Source: Variovorax sp. (GTDB lineage Bacteria; Pseudomonadota; Gammaproteobacteria; Burkholderiales; Burkholderiaceae_C). Taken from it: DNA of 64,000 nt. The position numbers and the translations under genes were made by a program. Positions 32,214 to 39,342 of this stretch are shown piece after piece; the stretch's first letter is position 1; every line of letters begins with the position of its first letter. The stretch covers positions 1-64,000 of the forward strand of contig JAGIAI010000004.1 of NCBI GenBank assembly GCA_017744935.1. Direction: 5' to 3'. The notes beneath the pieces are model-generated. The model searched no databases. It was not told the DNA's origin and saw only the letters and a list, made by a program, of their open reading frames with translations.

Positions 32214-33203
32214 CTACGCGCTCTGGATCTCGCGAGTGCGCCTGGCTAACGAGATCTGGTACGCAGCGTGCCGCGCAGCAAAGATCTCGTCGGGCGGCTC
32301 GCCAATGCCTTCGGCAAGATTCGCCGGATCGAATATCGCGCCGTCGCACGACTGACTCTGATCGATCACAGTGATATCGATCGTGCCCAGCCGGACACCG
32401 CGGCGCTCATCTTCATCAGGCCAGCGCGCAGTGACATCCATGGTGGGATCGCCGGGGCGATCAAGGATGGCCAGCAAGTGGAATTTCACGCCACCATTGG
32501 CGATCCGGTTGGTCAGGTCGTCGAGTAGAAAGTCCGCTTGCAGGTTGTTTGCTTCATCCTCCGAGAAAGTGATCTCCTCGCCGACCGGGATCACTTTGAA
32601 CTTGATAAATCGCACCTTGCCATCCACGTTCGTCGCGGGGAACGAGTGGACGGCCCAGTACGTGGTGCCGGCGAAGCTGCCGGGCAGGGGCCTTGCAGCG
32701 ATGAATCTGGCCTGATTGAGCGTCTCAGGATTTGCCTCCGAGAACGCCCTGAGTTTGTCTGTGTCCGGCTTGCCATCCGCTGCCGGAATGCGCGCCTGGA
32801 TGAATGCCAGCATCTGCTCGAGCGTCCTGGCGAAATGCACTGGCGCACTCTCGGTCAGCAGGTCGGAACTTTCGCCGTTGACTTCAAGCCGGAAGCTGAA
32901 ACCGCGCAGGACCAGCTTGTTGCTGTCGGGCACGAGCGGATTGCCGCCACCCACCGAGAAGCGCCCCACAACGCTGCAGGGTTGTGTGAAGGTGTGGGAA
33001 CGCGTCACCTGCGGAGCCTCTCCCGAGGGCGTGTACGTGCCGCGCACGCAGTACCCCTTGGCAAAGCTGGCGCGCACACCCCGAGGATTTCCAGCAACGG
33101 CCTTGAGCGCGTTGACGATCGCCAGGGGCATCGCAGGTCCTCGCGAGCCGAGATCGACCGGTTCCTTCCTTGGACTCTGGACTTCAAGAGTTGAAGCGGA
33201 CAT
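32214..33203 (-). CDS. Cytoplasmic catalase-fold heme protein without distal His
   Basis: 329 aa, ATG 33203 with GGAGAG 6 nt upstream and no signal peptide. Clearly a paralogue of the secreted protein downstream: ASFAKGYCVRGTY, ESAPVHFART and ARHAAYQISLARR. It too has Phe at the distal-His position, and Ser replaces a neighbouring residue in the ENAP segment (ESAP), so the distal Asn is also lost in this copy. Heme-Tyr retained. First gene of the three-gene operon. One paralogue inside and one outside the inner membrane around a possibly membrane-anchored GMC enzyme suggests a divided task. Confidence 0.8.
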   Translation of the reverse strand: MSASTLEVQSPRKEPVDLGSRGPAMPLAIVNALKAVAGNPRGVRASFAKGYCVRGTYTPSGEAPQVTRSHTFTQPCSVVGRFSVGGGNPLVPDSNKLVLRGFSFRLEVNGESSDLLTESAPVHFARTLEQMLAFIQARIPAADGKPDTDKLRAFSEANPETLNQARFIAARPLPGSFAGTTYWAVHSFPATNVDGKVRFIKFKVIPVGEEITFSEDEANNLQADFLLDDLTNRIANGGVKFHLLAILDRPGDPTMDVTARWPDEDERRGVRLGTIDITVIDQSQSCDGAIFDPANLAEGIGEPPDEIFAARHAAYQISLARRTREIQSA

Positions 33204-33533
33204 TGCAGCTCTCCAGTTGAACGGGTCATGCGTCTTTGGGCTTACGAGGCCACGCCGTCAGTTTGGTGCGCAGTGCGATTCGCCGATTGAATGCATCAGC
33301 GAGGTTTGGCGTCTTCTTGCGGACGTCTTCGCGATGAGATGCATGAGGAGGGAATCTCTCGAAAGCGGTGGCGCTTGCGGGGCAAACGGCAGGAGGTCAT
33401 GGCACTGGAGAAACATCCGTCGTGGGCGCTGCCCAGCACACTGCAGGCGTGCAAAGGCTCGCTTCCTTCTCGTCAGGAAGAGAAGTAGAGTGATCCGGCA
33501 AGACCGGCTACCAGTCACCGGAGCGGGACTCCC
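33204..33533. other. Gap without a convincing gene
   Basis: About 330 bp ahead of the catalase-like operon. Two short antiparallel frames (33291-33488 plus, 33258-33518 minus) lack ribosome-binding sites and have irregular, Arg/Ser-rich translations, so I do not call them. The promoter of the leftward operon must lie here, near 33210-33300, but no clear -35/-10 pair stands out. Confidence 0.4.
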
Positions 33534-33689
33534 ATGGACAAGCTCTTGAACGCGCTTCTTTTCTGTTGCCTCGCCGCCCTGTGCGGCTGCACCGCCCCAC
33601 AGCCCCGGAACTCCCGGGACTATGGGGTCTGCTCGTCAGACCCCGGCGGCTACGCCTGCCAGATCGAGCGCTACCAGAACGTCGATTGA
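33534..33689 (+). CDS. Small lipoprotein, 51 aa
   Basis: ATG 33534 to TGA 33687-33689. The N-terminus is a textbook lipoprotein leader: MDKLLNALLFCCLAALCGC, with the lipobox LCGC and Cys19 followed by a short Pro/Asn/Arg-rich mature part containing two further Cys and ending YQNVD. GGAG lies about 10 nt upstream. No family recognised. Its mature portion is only 33 residues, so a structural or envelope-stress role is as much as can be guessed. It is convergent with the Bug gene 15 bp away. Confidence 0.6.
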   Translation: MDKLLNALLFCCLAALCGCTAPQPRNSRDYGVCSSDPGGYACQIERYQNVD

Positions 33690-33704
33690 GCGATCCGCCG
33701 CGCC

Positions 33705-34676
33705 TCACTGCGGCGTGATGTTCGCCACCTTCATCATCTGCTCGGTCAACGAAATCTCCGAAGCGAGATTGCGCGCGTATTCATCCGGCTTGCTCGCTAC
33801 GACTTCGCCTCCGTTGGCCTCCAGCTTGGCGCGTACCGCGGGGTCGGCCAACGCCTGCTGAAGCGCCTGCTGCACGCGCTGCACGACGGGTTGCGGCGTG
33901 CCGGCCGGCAGCGACAGCCCGCCGAAGGACACCAGCGTGACGCCCGCGATGCCCGCTTCGGCGAGTGTCGGCACGTCGGGCAGGCGTGGATTGCGCGTCG
34001 GCGCGGTCACGGCCAGCGCCTTGAGCTTGCCGGCATTGATGTGCGGCAGTGACACGGAGCTGATGGTGAGCGCGAAATCCACCTGCTTGCCCAGCACCGC
34101 ATTCGCCGATTCGGAAGCGCCCTTGTAAGGCACGTGCAGCGCTTGCGCTCCCGCGCTCTTGAGGATGAGTTCGGCCCCCATGTGGGCTGGCGTGCCCACG
34201 CCGCCGGAGGCGTACGACAGCTTGCCCGGCTGCTGGCGCATGCGATCGACCAGCGCCTTCGCGCTGTCGATGTCGGAGTCGCCCGACACCACCAGAACCA
34301 CATCCGAGCGCGTGATGCCGCCGACGTGGATGAAGTCCTTCATCACGTCGTAGCCGGGCTTGCGGTACATGCGCATGTTGGTCGCCATGGGCGTTGCGGA
34401 ATACACCCAGGTGTAGCCGTCGGCCGGTGCGCGCGCTGCGATTTGTGCGCCGAGATTGCCAGCGGCGCCTCCCCGGTTCTCGACCACCACTGGCTGCTTG
34501 AGGACCGACGACATCGCCTCGGCGGCGATGCGCACCGTGATGTCCGGCGCGGTGCCTGCGAGGTAGGGGACGATCCACTTGATCGGCCGCGAAGGGAAGT
34601 CCTGTGCCCATCCGGTGCCAGCGAGTGCAAGGCCTGCCACCGTCAGAAGCAGGTTGCGTCGGTTGAATGTCTGCAT
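33705..34676 (-). CDS. Bug-family tripartite tricarboxylate transporter receptor
   Basis: 323 aa with signal peptide (NRRNLLLTVAGLALAGTGWAQ). Motifs: IVPYLAGTAPDITVR (the usual PGG is replaced by LAG), VENRGGAAGNLGAQIA, HVPYKGASESANAVLGKQVD and LPDVPTLAEAGI. Last gene of the leftward CoA ligase / acyl-CoA dehydrogenase / Bug unit, so it probably captures the carboxylic acid that the ligase activates. Confidence 0.88.
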   Translation of the reverse strand: MQTFNRRNLLLTVAGLALAGTGWAQDFPSRPIKWIVPYLAGTAPDITVRIAAEAMSSVLKQPVVVENRGGAAGNLGAQIAARAPADGYTWVYSATPMATNMRMYRKPGYDVMKDFIHVGGITRSDVVLVVSGDSDIDSAKALVDRMRQQPGKLSYASGGVGTPAHMGAELILKSAGAQALHVPYKGASESANAVLGKQVDFALTISSVSLPHINAGKLKALAVTAPTRNPRLPDVPTLAEAGIAGVTLVSFGGLSLPAGTPQPVVQRVQQALQQALADPAVRAKLEANGGEVVASKPDEYARNLASEISLTEQMMKVANITPQ

Positions 34677-34711
34677 GCTTTGTCTCCTGCTTGTGTCTTG
34701 TTGTCGGACTT

Positions 34712-35929
34712 TCAGCGCACCGCCTGACCCAGCAGCTCGCGCGCGATCGTGTTGCGCTGGATCTCGCTGGTGCCGGTCAGCACGCGGTACATGCGCAGCA
34801 GCCGGAAGAGGAATTCGACGCGGCTGCCTTGCACGATGCCTTCACCGCCGTGCACCTGTACCGCGCGGTCGGCGATGCGGAAGGCGGTCTCGGAACAGAA
34901 CAGCTTGGCCATCGAGGCCTCGGCGCGTGCGTCGTCACCGGCATCGAGGCTGCGCGCCACGCTGAGCATCAACGCACGTGCCGCCGCCAATTCGGTCGCC
35001 ATGTCGGCCAGCAGATGCTGCACGGCCTGGAACGCGCCAATCGGCTGCCCGAACTGCCGGCGCCTGGTGGCATGAGCGAGTGAATCCTCCAGCGCCAGCC
35101 GCGCGAGCCCGAGCATCGCCGGGCAATGCAGCAGGCGGTTGACCGTGATGCGACCCAGCGCCAGCGCGAGGCCGCGTCCACGTTCCCCAATCTGGTTGGC
35201 AGCCGGGATGCGACAGCCGCTCAGCACGATGTTGCCGGTGTGCGACTGGCCCGCCATCGTCTTGTAGCCGGCCTCCACGCGGAAGCCCGGGCGGTCGCGC
35301 TCCACGAAGAAGGCGGTGGTTTCGCGCACTGCGGGATCGTCACTGGTCGAGCAGATGATCACTGCAAAGTCGCAGAAGGGCGATCCGGAGATGAAGCGCT
35401 TGGTGCCGTCGAGCACGAATTCATCGCCATCGCGTACTGCGCGCGTCTGCAGTGCACCGGCATCGGAGCCGGCCTCCGGCTCGGTGATCGCGAAGCAGAT
35501 GGCCTTCTCGGCGCGGGCCACCGGCAGGATGAAGCGCTCCATCTGGTCGGGCGTCGCCTGCTTCGCGAGCGCACCGACGCGCGGAGGTCCGGTCAGTTCA
35601 CCCAGCACGTGCGGCGCGAATGGCGATCCGCTCGCATAGATGAATTCCTTGATGAGCGCGTGGTCGACGACGCTGAAGCCCGCACCCCCGAGGGCCTTGG
35701 GCAGGGTCACGCCATAGAAGCCGAGCTCGTGCGAGCGCTTCCACACCTGTTCCAGCAATGCGCGTGGCGCGCCGTTCTCGGAGGTGATGCCGTGCTTCTC
35801 GGCCAGCGGGTGCAGTTCGTCACGGATGAAGGTGTCGAGACGGCCGATGAAAACGCGTGCGGCGTCGGAGCCCTCGAAGGGCGGCATCGGCGCGCGCAGC
35901 GTCGGGAGGGTGGTGGTCGTGGCATCCAT
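34712..35929 (-). CDS. Acyl-CoA dehydrogenase
   Basis: 405 aa, the usual length. The FAD/substrate segments CFAITEPEAGSDAGALQT and DGTKRFISGSPFCD, and the C-terminal VHGGEGIVQGSRVEFLFR and LTGTSEIQRNTIARELLG motifs are all present. At the position of the medium-chain catalytic Glu (YEGTSQIQR) there is Thr (LTGTSEIQR), so the base, if any, must lie elsewhere, as in the isovaleryl/long-chain branches. It introduces an alpha,beta double bond into the acyl-CoA made by the upstream ligase (11 bp away). Confidence 0.88.
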   Translation of the reverse strand: MDATTTTLPTLRAPMPPFEGSDAARVFIGRLDTFIRDELHPLAEKHGITSENGAPRALLEQVWKRSHELGFYGVTLPKALGGAGFSVVDHALIKEFIYASGSPFAPHVLGELTGPPRVGALAKQATPDQMERFILPVARAEKAICFAITEPEAGSDAGALQTRAVRDGDEFVLDGTKRFISGSPFCDFAVIICSTSDDPAVRETTAFFVERDRPGFRVEAGYKTMAGQSHTGNIVLSGCRIPAANQIGERGRGLALALGRITVNRLLHCPAMLGLARLALEDSLAHATRRRQFGQPIGAFQAVQHLLADMATELAAARALMLSVARSLDAGDDARAEASMAKLFCSETAFRIADRAVQVHGGEGIVQGSRVEFLFRLLRMYRVLTGTSEIQRNTIARELLGQAVR

Positions 35930-35940
35930 TGCAGGGCTCC

Positions 35941-37512
35941 TCAGTTCACGCGCCGCTCGCGGCCGCGCCAGTAGTGCTCGCGCACGTCCTTGCGCGAGAG
36001 CTTGCCGTTCGCGTTCTTTGGCAGTTGCGGAACGAAGTCCACCGAACGCGGGCGCTTGAAGTCTGCGAGCCGGCCGCGGCAGAAATCCATGATCTGACTG
36101 GTGTCCGCTTCTGCGCCGTCACGCAGCACAACCACGGCCTTCACCGTCTCGCCCCAGTGATCGTCGGGCACGCCCACTACGCACACCTCGTAGATCGCAG
36201 GATGCTGGGCCAGCACCGACTCCACCTCGCTCGGGTAGATGTTGAAGCCGCCCGATACCAGCATCTCCTTCTTGCGATCGACGATGTAGATGTAGCCGCG
36301 GTCGTCCACACGCGCGAGGTCGCCGGTGTGCAGCCATCCGTTGGTGTCGAGCGCCTGTGCGGTCTGGTCGGGCGCGCGCCAGTAGCCTGCGAACACATCG
36401 GGGCCGCGCACGCAGATCTCGCCGATGGCATCGCCGCTGACAGGTCGGCCTGTGTCGTCGAGCACCTGCACGTCGGATTCGCAGAACGGCCGTCCGCAAG
36501 CGGAGAGCAGCGCCTCGTGGCCGCCTTCGATGGCCGCCGCATGGTCGGCGATGCCGAGCCCGACGACGCCACCGGTGGTCTCGCCCGCGCCATAGCCTTG
36601 CGCAAGCACCGGTCCGAACGCGGCCCAGGCTTCACGGATGCGTGCCGGAGACATCGGCGCGGCGCCGTAACTCAGCAGCCGGAGGCTGGAGAGGTCGCGT
36701 CCCTTCAGGCTTGGCTCCGCCAGCAGTGCGTAGATCATCGCGGGCACCAGGAAGGCCATGGTGACGCGATGCTTCTCGATCGCATCGAGGTATTCGGCAG
36801 GGCGGAAGCCTTCCATCAGAAGGATGGTCGCGCCCTGGTAGAGCATCGGCTGGATGAACATGCCGCTGGCGTGTGTGATCGGGCCGGAGAGCATCAACAC
36901 ATCGTCGGGCTCCGCGTGCATGCGGCCCATCACGTTCTTCCGCAGAGACGCAAAGCGGTTGCCTACGGTCTGCATCGCAGCCTTGAGCTTGCCCGTGGAG
37001 CCCGAGGTGTAGTGCAGCACCGCAAGTTCATCAGACTTCATCTCCTCGTGCATGTGGACGTCGGACACGCCGGCGAGCAGGGCTTCGTACTGGAGCCAGC
37101 CGCCTTTGGCGCTCTCGGGCGTGGGGTCGAACGCGATCCGGTGCCGCAGCGAAGTCACGCCGGCCGAAGCTTCGTCGACCATGCCGCGATGCTCGGGTCC
37201 GGCAAGGCATGCAACGGGCTCGGCATTGGCGAGCGCATCCGCCAGCTCCTGGGGCGCAAGGCGCGAGTTGAGCGCCACTTTCACGAGGCCAGCCTTGTAG
37301 AGCGCGCATTCGAGCTCCACGATCTCGGGCCGGTTGGGCGAGACCACCGCGACGCGATCGCCGCGCTGGAGGCCCAGGGCCTTCAGCGCATGGGCAAGCC
37401 GGTTGGAGCGCAGTTCCAGATCGCGATAGCTGAGCGAGCGGTCCCGGAACAGCACAGCGGCGCGGTCGCCCCACTGGCGCGCGCCGCGCGCAAGGTACAT
37501 GCCGAGATTCAT
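35941..37512 (-). CDS. Acyl-CoA synthetase (AMP-forming)
   Basis: 523 aa. P-loop HYTSGSTGKLKA near residue 175 (the usual PKG is LKA), LSYGAAPMSP, QGYGAGETTGG, GWLHTGDLARVDDRGY, RKKEMLVSGGFNIYPSEVE and the catalytic Lys region NANGKLSRKDVRE. First gene of a three-gene leftward unit with the dehydrogenase and a Bug receptor, divergent from a LysR regulator across 173 bp that contains a T-N11-A palindrome. Together they look like uptake, CoA activation and first oxidation of a carboxylic acid. Confidence 0.9.
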   Translation of the reverse strand: MNLGMYLARGARQWGDRAAVLFRDRSLSYRDLELRSNRLAHALKALGLQRGDRVAVVSPNRPEIVELECALYKAGLVKVALNSRLAPQELADALANAEPVACLAGPEHRGMVDEASAGVTSLRHRIAFDPTPESAKGGWLQYEALLAGVSDVHMHEEMKSDELAVLHYTSGSTGKLKAAMQTVGNRFASLRKNVMGRMHAEPDDVLMLSGPITHASGMFIQPMLYQGATILLMEGFRPAEYLDAIEKHRVTMAFLVPAMIYALLAEPSLKGRDLSSLRLLSYGAAPMSPARIREAWAAFGPVLAQGYGAGETTGGVVGLGIADHAAAIEGGHEALLSACGRPFCESDVQVLDDTGRPVSGDAIGEICVRGPDVFAGYWRAPDQTAQALDTNGWLHTGDLARVDDRGYIYIVDRKKEMLVSGGFNIYPSEVESVLAQHPAIYEVCVVGVPDDHWGETVKAVVVLRDGAEADTSQIMDFCRGRLADFKRPRSVDFVPQLPKNANGKLSRKDVREHYWRGRERRVN

Positions 37513-37621
37513 GGACGGACCTCCGGTCGGTCGGGGCGGTGCTGCATTGCGTGTCTCCTGAAGTAGATGGGGGAAAGTCTAGGAATCGATCGCCCGTCTG
37601 CGGATAATCCAGCGGCGTTTT

Positions 37622-37642
37622 CCGATAACGCGGCGTTATCGG
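37622..37642. promoter_or_regulatory. LysR-type operator candidate (T-N11-A palindrome)
   Basis: CCGATAACG-CGG-CGTTATCGG, perfect 9-bp arms and a 3-bp spacer. Its core TAACGCGGCGTTA fits the LysR consensus T-N11-A within an interrupted dyad. It lies 44 bp before the LysR start and 110 bp before the CoA ligase start, the normal place for a recognition site shared by divergent genes. A related half site, GCGGATAATCC, lies some 20 bp to the left. Confidence 0.65.
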
Positions 37643-37685
37643 AGCCGCGATGCGCTCACTCGACGGGAATCTTCACGGAGACACC

Positions 37686-38591
37686 ATGGCACTGCGCCTC
37701 GACGACATCGACTACTTCCTCGCGGTGGCCGGGCACGGCCAGGTGCGCCGCGCTGCCGCGGCACTCGGCCTGTCGCAGCCGGCGCTGACCAAGGGCCTGC
37801 AGCGGCTGGAAAAGGAACTCGGCTTTCCGCTGTTCGAGCGCGGCGCGCGCGGCATGACACTCACACCGGTCGCCGAGCAGTTCCGCCAGCGCACGCAGAC
37901 CTTGCGCACCAGCCTTGGCGATGCGATCAAGGAGGCCTCGGACCTGCACCTCGGTGCGATGGGGCTGCTGCGCGTCGGCGTGTCACCGCTCTATGCGGAA
38001 CGGCTCTTCGTGCCCGCGTGCCTCCAGCTGCACCAGCAGCGGCCGGCCGCGCGACTGCGGGTGATGGTCAACCTGAACGATGCGCTCCTCGGAGCACTGC
38101 GGCTGGGCGATCTGGACCTGAGCATCAACGCGATTCCGCGCGTGCCATCCGAGGATCTCGAAGCGGTGCCCCTGATGAACGACGACCTGTGCATGGTGGT
38201 GCGTGAGGACCATCCGCTGCTTCGGCGGCGGCGCGTACGCCTGCAGGATCTGGTGGATGCGCACTGGATGCTGCCGGGCCCCGGCGTTGCAGGCCGGCGC
38301 GGCGTCGAAGCGCGACTCGCGGAAGCGGGCATGCCGCCGCCGCGCGTCGCGGTCGAAGTGAGCAACACCGCATCTCAACTCAGCCGGCTTGTGATCCGCA
38401 GCGATCTCGTGGCCCTGATGAGCCAGGCCATGCTGGCGGGCCCGGCCGGCGAAGGACTCGCTCCGCTGCCGTTCGCGGAGGCCCGCTTTGCGCGCGAGAT
38501 CGGGGCGCTGATGCGCAAGGACCACGTGCTCTCGCCACTCGCGAAGCGCTTCCTGGAGATCCTGCGCGAAACCGCCGCCCCACGCGCGTGA
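37686..38591 (+). CDS. LysR-family transcriptional regulator
   Basis: 301 aa from ATG 37686 (MALRLDDIDYF), with GGAG 7 nt upstream; an in-frame ATG at 37650 has no such site. Helix-turn-helix at residues about 18-40 ([19 protein letters not shown]), linker, then an effector domain (LLRVGVSPLYAERLF...). Divergent from the CoA ligase/dehydrogenase/Bug operon with the palindrome at 37622-37642 between, so it most likely controls that operon and itself in response to the imported acid. Confidence 0.9.
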   Translation: MALRLDDIDYFLAVAGHGQVRRAAAALGLSQPALTKGLQRLEKELGFPLFERGARGMTLTPVAEQFRQRTQTLRTSLGDAIKEASDLHLGAMGLLRVGVSPLYAERLFVPACLQLHQQRPAARLRVMVNLNDALLGALRLGDLDLSINAIPRVPSEDLEAVPLMNDDLCMVVREDHPLLRRRRVRLQDLVDAHWMLPGPGVAGRRGVEARLAEAGMPPPRVAVEVSNTASQLSRLVIRSDLVALMSQAMLAGPAGEGLAPLPFAEARFAREIGALMRKDHVLSPLAKRFLEILRETAAPRA

Positions 38592-38598
38592 AGTCCGG

Positions 38599-39303
38599 TC
38601 AGACCGAACGCATCAGCCCGCCGTCGACCCGGATGTTCTGGCCGGTGATGTAGGCCGCGCCTTCGGATGCGAGGAACGCGATCGTCGCCGCCACCTCTTC
38701 GCTCTTGCCGTAGCGCTTCATCGGCACGGAATCGCGGCGGACATCGGTCTGGGGAAGGCTGTCGATCCAGCCCGGCAGCACGTTGTTCATGCGAACGTTG
38801 TCTGCGGCATAGGTGTCCGCAAAGATCTTGGTGAACGACGCCAGCCCGGCGCGGAACACCGCGGAGGTCGGGAAGAGGGCGCTTGGTTCGAAGGTCCACG
38901 CGGTCGAGATGTTGATGATCGCGCCTGCCTTCTGCTGCTGCATCACGGGTGCGATGAGGCGGGTCGGTCGGATGACGTTCATCAGGTAGACGTCCATGCC
39001 GCGATGCCAATCTTCGTCCGTGATGTCGAGGATTTGCGCGCGCGGACCATGCCCCGCGCTGTTGACCAGCACGTCGATGCGGCCCCACTGGTTCATTGCG
39101 AGATCGACGAACTTGCGCAGGTCATCGACGGACTGGTTCGAGCCCGTGAAGCCGATGCCGCCGAGGCGCTGGGCCAGCGCTTCGCCCTTGCCCGACGACG
39201 AAAGGATCGCGACCTTGAAGCCGTCCGCCGCGAGGCGTTCGGCGGCGGCCGCGCCCATGCCGCTGCCGCCGGCCGTGATGAGTGCCACTTTGTCGGAAGT
39301 CAT
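38599..39303 (-). CDS. SDR-family protein with non-canonical active site
   Basis: 234 aa. The cofactor loop TAGGSGMG (residues 10-17), NSAG near 84 and the C-terminal RVDGGLM are normal, but the active-site segment reads FPTSAVFRAGLASF: at the Tyr-x3-Lys positions there is Ser (or Thr) and Arg. A known minority of SDR proteins lacks the Tyr, so the protein may bind NAD(P) without classic hydride transfer or use another acid. Convergent with the LysR gene, 7 bp apart. Function unassigned. Confidence 0.8.
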   Translation of the reverse strand: MTSDKVALITAGGSGMGAAAAERLAADGFKVAILSSSGKGEALAQRLGGIGFTGSNQSVDDLRKFVDLAMNQWGRIDVLVNSAGHGPRAQILDITDEDWHRGMDVYLMNVIRPTRLIAPVMQQQKAGAIINISTAWTFEPSALFPTSAVFRAGLASFTKIFADTYAADNVRMNNVLPGWIDSLPQTDVRRDSVPMKRYGKSEEVAATIAFLASEGAAYITGQNIRVDGGLMRSV

Positions 39304-39342
39304 TGCTGAGTCTTTCTCGTGATGGATGCGATGCGCCGCATG

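Noticed and set aside
33258..33518. 86-codon minus-strand frame upstream of the catalase-like operon
   Set aside because: No start signal and irregular composition; overlaps an equally weak frame on the other strand.
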